Assembly (NCBI GenBank): GCA_021793575.1
Contig: JAJYSM010000007.1
Coordinates: 1 to 64,000 of the forward strand
DNA: 64,000 nt
Origin: Pseudomonadota bacterium
GTDB taxonomy: Bacteria > Pseudomonadota > Gammaproteobacteria > Xanthomonadales > Rhodanobacteraceae
Direction: 5' to 3'
Part shown: positions 24,308 through 34,602 of the stretch, piece after piece
Layout of the letters: the number at the start of each line of letters is the position of its first letter
Position numbering within the stretch: the first letter of the stretch is position 1
The notes under the pieces: model-generated
Told to the model about the DNA's origin: nothing
What the model saw: only the letters and a program-made list of their open reading frames with translations
The model's database searches: none
Translations under genes and position numbers: made by a program

Positions 24308-26185
24308 ATGCGCCATCCGGCCTTCATCGAATCGATCAACAGCGCGCGCCGAAGCTTCTTCGACAGCGGTGCGGAACCGCGCGGCCTGGTCTCCGACACC
24401 ATCCTCGCGTCGTGGCAGCGCTGTCGCCGGCAGGGCCTGGTGGCCGAGGCGCCACCCAGCGTGGCGCTGGTCGAACGGCACCAGCTGAGCGAGCGGCAGC
24501 AGCAGCACGAGGTGCTGCGCCGCGTGTGCCGGCCGGAGCTGGAGGCGCTGTACGCCAGCGCGAATCACGCCGGCAGCATCGTGATACTGACCGCACCGGA
24601 CGGTTTCATCCTCGATGCGCTGGGCAATGCCGATTTCCTCGACAAGGCGGCGCGCGTGTCGCTGCGGCCGGGGGCGCCGTGGAGCGAGGCCGCCACCGGC
24701 ACCAACGCGATCGGCACCGCGCTGATCGAGCGCTGCGCGGTGGAGGTGCGCGGCGGCGAACACTACTACGCGCCGCATCGGGTGCTGAGCTGTTCGGCCT
24801 CGCCGATCTTCGACGCGCACGGCGAGGTGGTCGGCGTGCTGGACCTCTCCGGCGAGGCCTCGGTGCACCACCTGCATGCGCTGGGCATGGTGCAGCTGGC
24901 GGTCGAGCAGATCGAGCACCGGCTGTTCGAGAGTGACTTCGACGGCGCCGACATCGTGCGCATCCAGCCCGACCCGGCGCTGCTGGGCACTGCGCGCGAG
25001 GGCATGCTGGTGTTCGAGGCGCACCGGCTGGTGGCGGCCAACCGGCATGCGCTGCGCCTGCTCGGCATGGACTGGAGCGAGCTGGGCAAGCGCCGCTACG
25101 ACGAACTGTTCGCCTCCGCGCTGCCGCGACCGGGCAGCGTCGCCGGCATGCGCTGCCAGAGCGGCGACATGGTGCATGCCAGGCGCGATGCGCCGCGCCA
25201 GGCCGGCGTCAGCTCACGCGTAGCGCGCAGCACGCGGATCAAGCCGGTGCGCTCGCCGGCGGCGGTGTTCTCGCGCGAGCTGGATACCGCGATCGAGCGC
25301 AGCGTGCGCCTGCTCAATGCCGACATCCCGCTGCTGCTGCAGGGCGAAACCGGCACTGGCAAAGAGGTGGTGGCGCGCGAGCTGCACCGGCGCAGCGCAC
25401 GCGCCGGCGCACCGTTCATCGCGGTGAACTGCGCCGCCCTGCCCGAGAGCCTGATCGAGTCGGAGCTGTTCGGCTACCTGCCCGGCGCCTTCACCGGCGC
25501 CCGGCGCGACGGCGCGCCCGGCCTGCTGCGTGAAGCCAACGGCGGCACGCTGTTCCTGGACGAACTGGGCGACATGCCGCTGGCGATGCAGAGTCGCCTG
25601 CTGCGCGTGCTGCAGGAGCGCGAGGTCACCCCGCTCGGCGGCACCCGCGCCCACGCCATCGACGTCACCGTGATCGCCGCCACGCATCGCGACCTGGCCG
25701 CCGCGGTGGAGCGCGGCGAATTCCGCGCCGACCTCTACTACCGCATCGCGCAGTCGACCCTGCAGCTGCCATCACTGCGTGAGCATGTCGACCTCGCCTC
25801 GCTGATCGCCCAGCTGTGGCGCGCGCTGGGTGCCGAACAGATCCCGATGCAGTTGCATCCGCAGCTGCTGGACACGCTGGCCAGCCGGCGCTGGCCCGGC
25901 AACCTGCGCCAGCTGGTCGGCCTGCTGCGCAGCCTGATGGCGCTGGGCGACGTCGGCGCCACGCTCACCCGCGACGACCTGCCGCCTGATCCGCAGGATC
26001 AGAAAATGCACCTGCCGGCGGCGCCAACCGAGCTGACCGGCAGCCTCGATGCGATCGAACAGCAGGCCATCGACACGGCGATCAGCGCCTGCCACGGCAA
26101 CCTGGCCGCGGCGGCGCGCAAGCTCGGGGTCAGCCGCAGCACCATCTATCGGCGACTGCAGTCGCAAGCGGGGCAGCACGACTGA
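24308..26185 (+). CDS. Sigma-54-dependent activator, AcoR/ExaE-like
   Basis: A 625-residue enhancer-binding protein. Residues about 60-200 form a GAF-type sensor ([18 protein letters not shown]), a PAS-like stretch follows (about 220-280), then the AAA+ domain with Walker A GETGTGKE and GAFTGA near residue 393, and a C-terminal Fis-type helix-turn-helix ([17 protein letters not shown]). AcoR relatives control acetoin, ethanol or aldehyde catabolism. The ATG at 24308 has GAGG upstream. Divergence from the dehydrogenase operon and the sites between them make that operon the likely target; inducer unknown. Confidence 0.92.
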   Translation: MRHPAFIESINSARRSFFDSGAEPRGLVSDTILASWQRCRRQGLVAEAPPSVALVERHQLSERQQQHEVLRRVCRPELEALYASANHAGSIVILTAPDGFILDALGNADFLDKAARVSLRPGAPWSEAATGTNAIGTALIERCAVEVRGGEHYYAPHRVLSCSASPIFDAHGEVVGVLDLSGEASVHHLHALGMVQLAVEQIEHRLFESDFDGADIVRIQPDPALLGTAREGMLVFEAHRLVAANRHALRLLGMDWSELGKRRYDELFASALPRPGSVAGMRCQSGDMVHARRDAPRQAGVSSRVARSTRIKPVRSPAAVFSRELDTAIERSVRLLNADIPLLLQGETGTGKEVVARELHRRSARAGAPFIAVNCAALPESLIESELFGYLPGAFTGARRDGAPGLLREANGGTLFLDELGDMPLAMQSRLLRVLQEREVTPLGGTRAHAIDVTVIAATHRDLAAAVERGEFRADLYYRIAQSTLQLPSLREHVDLASLIAQLWRALGAEQIPMQLHPQLLDTLASRRWPGNLRQLVGLLRSLMALGDVGATLTRDDLPPDPQDQKMHLPAAPTELTGSLDAIEQQAIDTAISACHGNLAAAARKLGVSRSTIYRRLQSQAGQHD

Positions 26186-26210
26186 TTCCGGCTGCCGCGA
26201 TGCGCTGCGC

Positions 26211-27422
26211 TCAGCCTTTCGCCGCAGCAGCCCACGCCGCCGCATCACGCCCCGACAGCGGCTCGGAAATGAAATAGCCCTGGGCGAAATCGCAGCCGAC
26301 GCTGGTGATGTAGTCCAGCGTGGCCGCCTCCTCCACGCCCTCCGCGGTCACTCGCAGACCAAGGCTCTTGCCGAGGTCGACAATCGACTTGATCACGGTG
26401 CGCGCCTCGTGCGACTCCAGCGCCGTCATCACGAAGGACTTGTCCACCTTGAGCTCGGAAAACGGCAGCCGCACCAACTGCACCAGCGAGGAAAAGCCGG
26501 TGCCGAAATCGTCGATGGAGAGCTGAAAGCCCTGCATGCGCAAGCGTGTCAGCAAGGCCAGCGACTTGACCGGATCATCCATCGCGCTGGTCTCGGTGAG
26601 TTCCAGGATCACCTGCGCCGGATCGACGCCATGCTGGCGGCAAAGATCCGAAATCCATTCGGCCAGATGCATGTCGGCGAGGTTCTTCGCCGAGAAATTG
26701 ATCGACAGTGTCAGCGCGGTGGGTGCGGCGAAGCTCTGCGCAAACCAGCGCAGGGCCTGCTCGCATACCTGCTCGGTGAGCAGCTTGATCAGGCCACTGG
26801 ATTCGGCCAGCGGCACGAACTGGTCGGGCAGGATCAGCAGCGCGGGCGTGGGTGCCCAGCGCACCAGCGCCTCGAATCCCGCCAGTGCGCCGCTGCCACA
26901 GTCGATCTTGGGCTGGTAGGCAAGCTGCAGCTGCTGCTGTTCGAGCCCACTGCGCAACTGCTCTTCCGTGATCACGAAAGCGTCGACATGCTGCGCCCCG
27001 GCAGTTGTCAGCCGGGTGCCGCTGTGCGGGTGGCCGCCGCTGAGCAGCCTGCGCAGCAGCTCGCGCGAGAACGGCTTGGAGATCGCGTTGACCGCTTTCA
27101 GGCCCTGTTCGGTGGCCGTACGCCGGGCCGAGTCGAGCACGCGGCTGCCGACGCCGCTGGTGATGATGATGCTGGCCTGGCAGCCGCGCTCGGCCAGCAG
27201 GCGCATCGCCTCGATGCCGTCCATCTCCGGCATCACCAGGTCGATGGCAATGTGCGTGGGCTCCCACGCGTCCAGCGTCGCGAAGAACTCCGCCGGCCGC
27301 GTGCACGCGCGCACCTCGAAGCCGATTTCCTCGGCAATGAAGCCCAGCGTGCGGCCGACCGCCTCCTCGTCATCGAGGATCAACAGGCGCCCCGGGCACC
27401 CCGAACCGGGGATGCCACTCAA
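26211..27422 (-). CDS. Response regulator with EAL c-di-GMP phosphodiesterase output
   Basis: A 403-residue two-domain protein. Residues about 12-130 are a receiver (LLILDDEEAV, phospho-acceptor Asp in IDLVMPEMDG, then the SKPF lysine). Residues about 150-400 are an EAL domain with FEALVRW, the NFSAKNL segment, ELTETSAMDD, IDDFGTGFSS and VTAEGVEE, so all the catalytic residues look present. It should hydrolyse c-di-GMP to pGpG under control of phosphorylation. Its start overlaps the stop of the large hybrid kinase (ATGA), so the kinase is its likely partner. It converges with the activator gene 25 bp away. Confidence 0.92.
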   Translation of the reverse strand: MSGIPGSGCPGRLLILDDEEAVGRTLGFIAEEIGFEVRACTRPAEFFATLDAWEPTHIAIDLVMPEMDGIEAMRLLAERGCQASIIITSGVGSRVLDSARRTATEQGLKAVNAISKPFSRELLRRLLSGGHPHSGTRLTTAGAQHVDAFVITEEQLRSGLEQQQLQLAYQPKIDCGSGALAGFEALVRWAPTPALLILPDQFVPLAESSGLIKLLTEQVCEQALRWFAQSFAAPTALTLSINFSAKNLADMHLAEWISDLCRQHGVDPAQVILELTETSAMDDPVKSLALLTRLRMQGFQLSIDDFGTGFSSLVQLVRLPFSELKVDKSFVMTALESHEARTVIKSIVDLGKSLGLRVTAEGVEEAATLDYITSVGCDFAQGYFISEPLSGRDAAAWAAAAKG

Positions 27423-30400
27423 CGCGCCGACTCCGCGAGTGCCGCACGCACCTTGCGTGCGAGATCGGCGCGCGTATACGGCTTGTTGAGCAATTGGATG
27501 CCAGGATCCAGCCGGCCGTGGTGGATGATCGCGTTCTCCGTATAGCCGGAGGTGTACAGCACCCGCAGCGTGGGTCGCAGGGCGGCCGCGGCATCGGCAA
27601 GCTGCCGACCGTTCATGTTGTCAGGCATGATCACGTCCGTGAAAAGCAGGTCGATGTCCGGGTTCTGTTGCAGCGCGTCGAGCGCCTGCGCACCGGTGTG
27701 CGCCGTGATCACGCGATAGCCGAGGCTGCGCAGCTGATCCTCGGCATAGCGGCAGACCAGCTCGTCGTCCTCCACCAGCAGGATCGTCTCGCTGCCCTGC
27801 ACGGCCGGTGCGCTGACCCGGCTGACGGGCTGCGGCCGGTCCTTCTGCGCGGCACGCGGCAGGTACATCTTCACCGTGGAGCCCTGGCCCGGCTCGGAGT
27901 AGATCTTGACGTGACCCTGCGATTGCTTGACGAAGCCGTACACCATGCTCAGACCCAGCCCGGTACCCTTGCCGGAATCCTTGGTGGTGAAGAACGGCTC
28001 GAACACGCGCTCCAGATGCTCCGCCGCAATGCCGCTGCCGGTGTCGGACACCGCCACCAGCACATACTGCCCCGGCCTTACCTCGATGTGCTGATCGGCA
28101 TAGGCCTGATCGATCCACACGTTGGCGGTCTCGATCGTGAGGCGGCCGCCACCGGCCATCGCATCGCGTGCATTCAGGCACAGATTGAGCACCGCCCCCT
28201 CCAGTTGCGAAGGATCGACCAGCGCATCCCACAGGCCGGCGCCCTGGATGGTCTCGATCTCCACCTGCCGGCCAAGAGTGCGCCGCAGCAGCACATTCAT
28301 CGAGGCGACCAGCGCGTTGATCCGCACCGCCACGGGTTCCAGCGCCTGGCGACGGGCGAAGGCCAGCAGCCGATGGGTCAGATCGGCACCGCGCACGGCC
28401 GCGGTGCGGGTCATTTCGGCCAGCTCCAGCAGGCGCGGCTGCCCGGCCAGCTGTTCGACCAGGATCTCGGCATTGCCGAGCATCACCGTGAGCAGATTGT
28501 TGAAGTCGTGCGCGACGCCGCCGGTAAGCTGGCCGATCGCCTCCATCCGCTCCGAGCGCTGCAGCCGTTGCTCCAGCAGCACCCGCTGGGTGATGTCGTT
28601 GACGATGGAAAGCAGTGAGTGCGGCGCACCTTGGTCATCGCGAATCAGCGTGCAATGCGCCTCGACCGTGATCGCCGCACCGTCGCGACGCCGACGGCCG
28701 AGGCGGCCGGTCCATTCGCCGTCGCGCAGCAGCACCGTGAAAATGCCGGCCAGCAGCTCGGCATCCTGATCGCTGTCGTCGCTGTTCCAGCGGCCGAGCA
28801 TCTCATCCGAGGACCACCCGTATAGCCGTTCGGCGCCCTGGTTCCAGTAGGTGATGCGGTAATCGAGATCCCGCACGATGATGGCGTTCTGCGCCTTGTC
28901 CAGCAGCGCTGCCTGCTCTCGGATGTGGGCATCGGCCGCCAGCCGCTCCAGCTCGGCGGTGGCGCGGGCGGCAAAGATGCCCAGCGTCGAAACGATGAAT
29001 TCGGTCTTGCTGACCGGCCCGCGGTAAAGCACGCACAACGAGCCAAGGCACTGCCCGCGTGGGCTGTCCAGACGCCGGCCGACGTAGGCCTGAACGTTCA
29101 TTCCTGCCGGCGAGATGAACCCGGGGAAGCGCGCGGCCACGTGATCGGTCACGAAACAGATTTCCTCCCGCGCGAACTGCTGACAGGGGGTTCCTTCCAG
29201 CGCGTACCCGAAGTTCTCCCGCGCCTGTCCGTCCACCACCACCGCAAGGGTTTGCGCGGTCAGCGGCTCTCCCGGCAACCAACGCACGATGAAGGCCGCA
29301 TCGGCGCCCACCGACTCGGCCATGGCCGATGCCATCTGTTCGAAAAAGTCCTCACCGGTACTGGATGAGACGGCCGTGGCCATCCGCGCGACGGCCGCAT
29401 GCATGCGCCGACGCTCCGCGCGCGAGCGGATGAAGTCGATGCCGTGCGCCAGGTTGTCGGCCAGCTCCTGCAGCAGTGTGAGTTCTTCGGCAACCAGCGA
29501 GTGGGCCGTGCCGGAGTAGAAAGACAGCTGCCCGAACGTGCGCCCGCCACCACGCAGCGGCAGGCAGATCGACGCGCGGAAGCCCTGCCGCAGCGCGTAG
29601 GGAGCCCACAGCGAGAACGCCGCATCGTGCTCGATATCCTCGACCGCCACCGGCACACCCTCGCGAATGGTTCGGCCGGAAGGCCCCTGACCTTCCGGAT
29701 GGTCGGCCGACCAGCTCAGCTGCAGGTGCTGCAGATAGCCGGTGCCCGCCCCGTGATGCGCCACCGGCTGGATCGTGCGAGCCTCGTCATCCAGCGCGTA
29801 GCCGACCCAGGCGCAGGGATAGCCGCCGGTCTCGACGCCGATGCGGCAGACGGCCTCGAGCAACTCCTGCTCGGTCTCGGCGCGCAGCAGCGCATCGTTG
29901 CAGCGGCTGAGCATCAGCTCGGCGCGGCTGATGCGCGCCAGCTCACGCTCCGTCTGCAGCCGTCGGGTGATGTCATTGGCCAGCACCAGGCGTGCCGACC
30001 GGCCCTCGAAGACGATATCGCTGGTGGTGATTTCGACATCGATCAGCGATCCGTCCTTGCACCGATGACGCCAGTATCTGGCGGTCTGGAAACCAGCCAC
30101 CGGTTTGCTCAGCTCATCCAGCAGCCGCGCGACATCCTCGGCCGGACGCAGATCCGGCAGAGTCATCGCCAGAAATTCCTCGCGCGAATAACCGTAGTGT
30201 TCGATCGCCGCGGCGTTCACCGCCAGCACGCCCAGTGTCGCGCGCTCGTACACCCACATGGGATGGGGATTGCCGTCGAACAGCAGGCGATATTCCGCCG
30301 CGGAGACGCGCAACTGCTCGGTCGCACGCCGGGCCTCGGCCTCGGCGCGCTTGCGCCGGGTCACGTCATTCATGCCGCCGATCATGCGCACCGGCTTGCC

Positions 30401-31972
30401 GCCGGCATCACGTATCACGAAGCCCCGATCCAGCACCTCGGCATAGCTGCCGTCGGCGCGCTGGAAAAGGTACTCGTCGTTCCAGCCTTGCTTGCCACCA
30501 TCGATCACCGCGTGGATGCCTTGCAGCACGCGCTCGCGATCGTCCGGGTGCACGCGGCGGGTCCAGGACTCGATCCCCGGCTCGATATCCGCCACCGCAT
30601 GCCCGAACAGGGTCTGCATGCCCTCGCTCCACCACAGCGTGCCGGTAAGCAGGTTCCAATCCCAGATCGCATCGGTGCTGGCCTTGGCGGCGATGCGGAA
30701 GCGCTGTTCACTTTCGCGCATCGCCGTTTCGATGTGCTTGTACTCGGTGATGTCGCGCTCGACCGCCACGAAATGCGTGAGGCGGCCGTCCGCACCGGCG
30801 ATCGGCGTGATGTCCAGCTCCAGCCAGAACTGGCCACCGTGACGGTCGTAGTTGATCAGCTCGGCGCGCACCGGACGGCCGGTGGTCATCGCGAGGTGGA
30901 TGCGATCGAGTTCGACGCGCTGGGTCAGCGGCCCCTGCAACATGCGCGGCGACTGGCCAAGGACTTCCTCGCGCCGGTAACCGGTGCGCCGCAGGAAGGC
31001 GTCATTGACGAACACCATGCGCGGACCGGGTTCATCCATCGGCCCGGCTTCGGTGATCACCACCAGGTCGTTGAGATGCTCGACGCAGGACTCCAGCAGC
31101 TTCAACTGCATTTCCGCGCGATGCCGCTCGATCGCGATGCCGGTGATCTGGGCGCAGGCCTCGGCCAGTTCGATTTCCGCCGCGACGGGCGCGTGCGGCA
31201 CACGGTGGTAGGTGGCGAATGTGCCAACCACCTGTTGCGTGCTGGAAAAAATCGGCACCGACCAGCAGGCCTGCAGTCCATTGCGCAGCGCCAGCTCGCG
31301 CCAGACGTGCCACAGCGGGTCGATGGCGATGTCGGTCACGACCACGCTGCGCCGCTCGAACGCCGCCGTGCCGCAGGAACCCTGGCCGGGACCGATTTCG
31401 ACCCCCTCGTAGGCCTCGATCAGTTCCTGCGGCAGCCGGGTCGATGCCCCGTGGCGCAGCCGAATGCCATCCGCATCAAGCAGCATCACGCTGCAGACGG
31501 CATGCGGGAACTGCGCCTCGACCATGTTCACCACCGCGCCCAGCACCTCCCGCAGCGGGGCGCCCTGGGCCATCCGTTCAAGCACTTTCACGCGCTGGCT
31601 CTTCAGCGACTGCAGCCGCTGCCGTTCGGTGACGTCGTGCATGCTGGCCAGCAGCGCAGGTCGGCCTTGCCACACCACTTCCGTGGTGCAGACCTCAAGG
31701 CTGAGCGGGGCGCTGCGACCCGCCGTGATTTCCACCTCGACGGCTGCCCCGACGGCGAGCGCGTGGGGAAAGATCGAACCGACGAGCGCCTCGACGCTGC
31801 CTCCCAGCCACTGCGCGGCGACCGGGTTGGCGTACAGGATGCGTCCCTGCGGATGCAGCACCAGCAGACCGCCCGAGCTGCCGTGGACGAGCGCGTGCCA
31901 TGAGCCGGGGGAACCGGCCGCGATCCGATCGAGCTGTCGTCGCCGCAGAACGCTCTTCAGTCGCGCAAGCAC
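27419..31972 (-). CDS. Large cytoplasmic hybrid histidine kinase with multiple PAS and GAF domains
   Basis: A 1517-residue sensor kinase without membrane spans. Approximate order: PAS (30-115), GAF (130-285), PAS (290-405), PAS with PAC (415-540), PAS (555-670), GAF (690-840), GAF (850-1015), PAS (1020-1140), HisKA with His1155 in GGVAHDFNNLL, HATPase (1255-1375, NARDAMAGGG, GKGTGLGLSMVYGF) and a receiver with Asp1446. Start is a GTG at 31972 with GGGAGG at good distance. Coupling to the REC-EAL protein suggests a relay that sets c-di-GMP. The many sensor domains imply integration of small-molecule or redox cues, ligands unknown. Confidence 0.93.
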   Translation of the reverse strand: MLARLKSVLRRRQLDRIAAGSPGSWHALVHGSSGGLLVLHPQGRILYANPVAAQWLGGSVEALVGSIFPHALAVGAAVEVEITAGRSAPLSLEVCTTEVVWQGRPALLASMHDVTERQRLQSLKSQRVKVLERMAQGAPLREVLGAVVNMVEAQFPHAVCSVMLLDADGIRLRHGASTRLPQELIEAYEGVEIGPGQGSCGTAAFERRSVVVTDIAIDPLWHVWRELALRNGLQACWSVPIFSSTQQVVGTFATYHRVPHAPVAAEIELAEACAQITGIAIERHRAEMQLKLLESCVEHLNDLVVITEAGPMDEPGPRMVFVNDAFLRRTGYRREEVLGQSPRMLQGPLTQRVELDRIHLAMTTGRPVRAELINYDRHGGQFWLELDITPIAGADGRLTHFVAVERDITEYKHIETAMRESEQRFRIAAKASTDAIWDWNLLTGTLWWSEGMQTLFGHAVADIEPGIESWTRRVHPDDRERVLQGIHAVIDGGKQGWNDEYLFQRADGSYAEVLDRGFVIRDAGGKPVRMIGGMNDVTRRKRAEAEARRATEQLRVSAAEYRLLFDGNPHPMWVYERATLGVLAVNAAAIEHYGYSREEFLAMTLPDLRPAEDVARLLDELSKPVAGFQTARYWRHRCKDGSLIDVEITTSDIVFEGRSARLVLANDITRRLQTERELARISRAELMLSRCNDALLRAETEQELLEAVCRIGVETGGYPCAWVGYALDDEARTIQPVAHHGAGTGYLQHLQLSWSADHPEGQGPSGRTIREGVPVAVEDIEHDAAFSLWAPYALRQGFRASICLPLRGGGRTFGQLSFYSGTAHSLVAEELTLLQELADNLAHGIDFIRSRAERRRMHAAVARMATAVSSSTGEDFFEQMASAMAESVGADAAFIVRWLPGEPLTAQTLAVVVDGQARENFGYALEGTPCQQFAREEICFVTDHVAARFPGFISPAGMNVQAYVGRRLDSPRGQCLGSLCVLYRGPVSKTEFIVSTLGIFAARATAELERLAADAHIREQAALLDKAQNAIIVRDLDYRITYWNQGAERLYGWSSDEMLGRWNSDDSDQDAELLAGIFTVLLRDGEWTGRLGRRRRDGAAITVEAHCTLIRDDQGAPHSLLSIVNDITQRVLLEQRLQRSERMEAIGQLTGGVAHDFNNLLTVMLGNAEILVEQLAGQPRLLELAEMTRTAAVRGADLTHRLLAFARRQALEPVAVRINALVASMNVLLRRTLGRQVEIETIQGAGLWDALVDPSQLEGAVLNLCLNARDAMAGGGRLTIETANVWIDQAYADQHIEVRPGQYVLVAVSDTGSGIAAEHLERVFEPFFTTKDSGKGTGLGLSMVYGFVKQSQGHVKIYSEPGQGSTVKMYLPRAAQKDRPQPVSRVSAPAVQGSETILLVEDDELVCRYAEDQLRSLGYRVITAHTGAQALDALQQNPDIDLLFTDVIMPDNMNGRQLADAAAALRPTLRVLYTSGYTENAIIHHGRLDPGIQLLNKPYTRADLARKVRAALAESAR

Positions 31973-32130
31973 AGCATCCCCTCCCTACGCGGTGCCATTC
32001 AAGCGCCAGCCCGGTGGCGGGCGACCCGCGCGGGGTAACCTGTTCACCGACTGCGCGCTGCATGCAGCATCACCATGCTGCCCAACCATACACCGCGGCC
32101 GGGGCTGGCGACCATCGTCAGCATGCCGCA

Positions 32131-32168
32131 GCGGATGGAGCGGATGGAACGGATGGAACGGATGGGCG
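32131..32168. repeat. Short tandem repeat, about four 10-bp units (CGGATGGAAC)
   Basis: Four consecutive units of CGGATGGAAC/G just past the ppk1 stop, in the 213-bp gap before the kinase gene. The unit is not a multiple of three. It is a candidate for copy-number variation; no gene is convincing here. Confidence 0.7.
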
Positions 32169-32185
32169 GGTCGCCCGGCGCAGGA

Positions 32186-34354
32186 TCATGCGGTTGCCGC
32201 GGCCACGGCACCGCAAAGCTTTTCCAGCAGGCGCGACTGCACGTTGCAAGCCGTCTCGCCGGGGGCCAGCGTCGGGGCAAGGTACTGGCCGTCGGGCTGC
32301 ATCAGCAGCGCGCTGGCGTTGTCGTCGAGGTACAGCTGCAGCACCTCGCGTACGCGTTGCTGCAATTTCTTGCCCTCGACCGGGAAGGCGCTCTCGACGC
32401 GGCGGTCGAGGTTGCGCTCCATCAGATCGGCGCTGGCCAGATACAGCTGCGGCTCGCCGTCGTTGGCGAACCAGTAGACGCGGCTGTGCTCGAGGAAACG
32501 GCCGATCACCGAGCGCACGCGGATGTTCTGCGACACGCCCTCGACACCCGGGCGCAGGCAGCACACGCCGCGCACGATCAGATCGATCTGCACCCCGGCG
32601 ATGCTCGCCTTGTACAGCGCACGGATCAGCTTCGGCTCGGTCAACGCGTTGACCTTGAGAATGATCTGCGCCGGCTTGCCGGCGGCGGCATGCGCGGTCT
32701 CGCACCCGATCATTTCCAGCAGCGCCTTCTTCAGCGTGAACGGTGCATGCAACAGTTTCTTCATGCGCAGCACCTTGCCCATGCCAGTGAGCTGGCTGAA
32801 CAGCCGGTGCACGTCGTCGCACAACGCCTGGTCGGAGGTGAGCAGGCTGTAGTCGGTGTACAGGCGCGCGTTGCCGGTGTGATAGTTGCCGGTGCCCATG
32901 TGCGCATAGCGCACCAGCCGATTGCCCTCGCGGCGCTGGATCAGCATCAGCTTGGCGTGCGTCTTGATGCCGACCACGCCGTAGATCACCATCGCGCCGG
33001 CCTGCTGCAGACGCGAGGCGAGCGTGAGGTTGGACTCCTCGTCGAAGCGCGCGCGCAGCTCGACCACCGCAGTCACTTCCTTGCCCGCACGCGCGGCATC
33101 CACCAGCGCGTCGACGATTTCCGAATTGGCGCCGGTGCGGTACAGCGTCTGCTTGATCGCCAGCACCTGCGGGTCCTTGGCGGCCTGGCGCAGCAGGTCG
33201 ACCACCGGCGCAAACGACTCGTACGGATGCAGCAGCAGCACGTCCTGCCGGCCGATCACCTGGAACAGGTCCTCGGTGTGCTTGAGCACCCTCGGCAGCA
33301 CCGGCGTGAACGACGGATATTGCAGCTGCGGATACCCCGCCTCGTTGGCGATGCGGAACAGCCGCGCCAGGTTCACCGGGCCGTTCACCTCGTACAGCTC
33401 CGACTCGTTCAGCCCGAACTGCCGGAGCAGATACTCGGCGAGGTCCTTCGGACAGTTGTCGGCCACCTCCAGCCGCACCGCGTCGCCGAAGCGGCGCGAG
33501 TACAGCTCGCCGCGCAGCGCCAGCGCCAGGTCCTCGACGTCCTCCGGGTCGAGCGTGAGATCGGCGTTGCGGGTCAGCCGGAACTGATAGCAGCCGAGCA
33601 CCTGCATGCCGGGAAACAGTTCCTCCGCATGCGCATGCAGCATCGACGACAGCAGCACGTAGTTGTCGCCGCCCTCGCAGATTTCCAGCGGCAGCCGGAT
33701 CAGCCGCGGCAGCACGCGTGGCGCCGGCACGATCGCCAGGCCGGAGTCGCGGCCGAACGCATCGACACCCTCCAGCCGCACGATGAAATTGAGGCTCTTG
33801 TTGACCAGCAGCGGAAACGGGTGGGTCGGATCCAGCCCGATCGGCGTCACCAGCGGCGCCACCTCCTCGCGGAAATAGCGGCGCACCCACAGCTTCTGCT
33901 TGTGCGTCCACTGCGTGCGCCGCACGATGCGGATACCGTGCGCCACCAGCTCCGGCAGGATGCGCCCGTTGAGCATCGCGTACTGCCGCTCGATCTGCTT
34001 GTGCGCGATCTCGCTGATCTCGGCCAGTGCGCGCCGCGGCGCGATGCCGTCGGCGCCGATCAATTCATGGTCCAGCGCGATCTGGCCCTTCAGCCCGGCG
34101 ACCCGGATCTCGAAAAACTCATCCATGTTGCGCGAGAAGATCAGCAGGAACTTCAGCCGCTCCAGCAGCGGCGTGCGCTCGTCCAGCGCCTGGTCCAGCA
34201 CGCGGATGTTGAACTGCAGCTGCGACAGCTCGCGGTTGATGTAGAGCCGGTTGTCGCCCAGATCCACCGTCGGCGCCGCGGCCGGCAGGTCATCGTTCGC
34301 CGCCGGCACGCTGGCGTCGGCTGGCAGGTTGTCGCGGATGATGCGGCTGTTCAT
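32186..34354 (-). CDS. ppk1: Polyphosphate kinase 1
   Basis: A 722-residue PPK1 that makes polyphosphate reversibly from ATP. N, head and two catalytic C-terminal domains are recognisable: NRELSQLQFNIRVLDQA and FLLIFSRNMDEFFEIRVAGLK (two parts) at the start; VGIKTHAKLMLI with the phosphorylated His466; FLEHSRVYWFAN with His623 and ASADLMERNLDRRVE at the end. The ATG at 34354 was preferred to a TTG two codons upstream. It stands alone: the usual phosphatase partner ppx is not next to it. Confidence 0.96.
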   Translation of the reverse strand: MNSRIIRDNLPADASVPAANDDLPAAAPTVDLGDNRLYINRELSQLQFNIRVLDQALDERTPLLERLKFLLIFSRNMDEFFEIRVAGLKGQIALDHELIGADGIAPRRALAEISEIAHKQIERQYAMLNGRILPELVAHGIRIVRRTQWTHKQKLWVRRYFREEVAPLVTPIGLDPTHPFPLLVNKSLNFIVRLEGVDAFGRDSGLAIVPAPRVLPRLIRLPLEICEGGDNYVLLSSMLHAHAEELFPGMQVLGCYQFRLTRNADLTLDPEDVEDLALALRGELYSRRFGDAVRLEVADNCPKDLAEYLLRQFGLNESELYEVNGPVNLARLFRIANEAGYPQLQYPSFTPVLPRVLKHTEDLFQVIGRQDVLLLHPYESFAPVVDLLRQAAKDPQVLAIKQTLYRTGANSEIVDALVDAARAGKEVTAVVELRARFDEESNLTLASRLQQAGAMVIYGVVGIKTHAKLMLIQRREGNRLVRYAHMGTGNYHTGNARLYTDYSLLTSDQALCDDVHRLFSQLTGMGKVLRMKKLLHAPFTLKKALLEMIGCETAHAAAGKPAQIILKVNALTEPKLIRALYKASIAGVQIDLIVRGVCCLRPGVEGVSQNIRVRSVIGRFLEHSRVYWFANDGEPQLYLASADLMERNLDRRVESAFPVEGKKLQQRVREVLQLYLDDNASALLMQPDGQYLAPTLAPGETACNVQSRLLEKLCGAVAAATA

Positions 34355-34602
34355 CGACAAACGATCCCGGTAGGCATGGTGCAGGCATGAAGGGAACCGG
34401 CATGGTAGCGCGATGCCGGTGAGCGGCGGGTCGAAGCCGCCGGCCCCACCCGCCCCGGGCCTGATTCTGCCCGGGCTGCTTGGCGGGCAGATGACATCCG
34501 CTGCCCCATGAACTTCAGCACATGCCGGTCGGCCTCGGTTGCCTTATCGTGCAGTCCTTCGGCCGCAGAGGCCGAATCCCCCACCGCGACGAATCCACGC
34601 CC

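Noticed and set aside
34361-34602. Pho-box search upstream of ppk1
   Set aside because: No convincing 7-bp direct repeats spaced as in a Pho box were seen.
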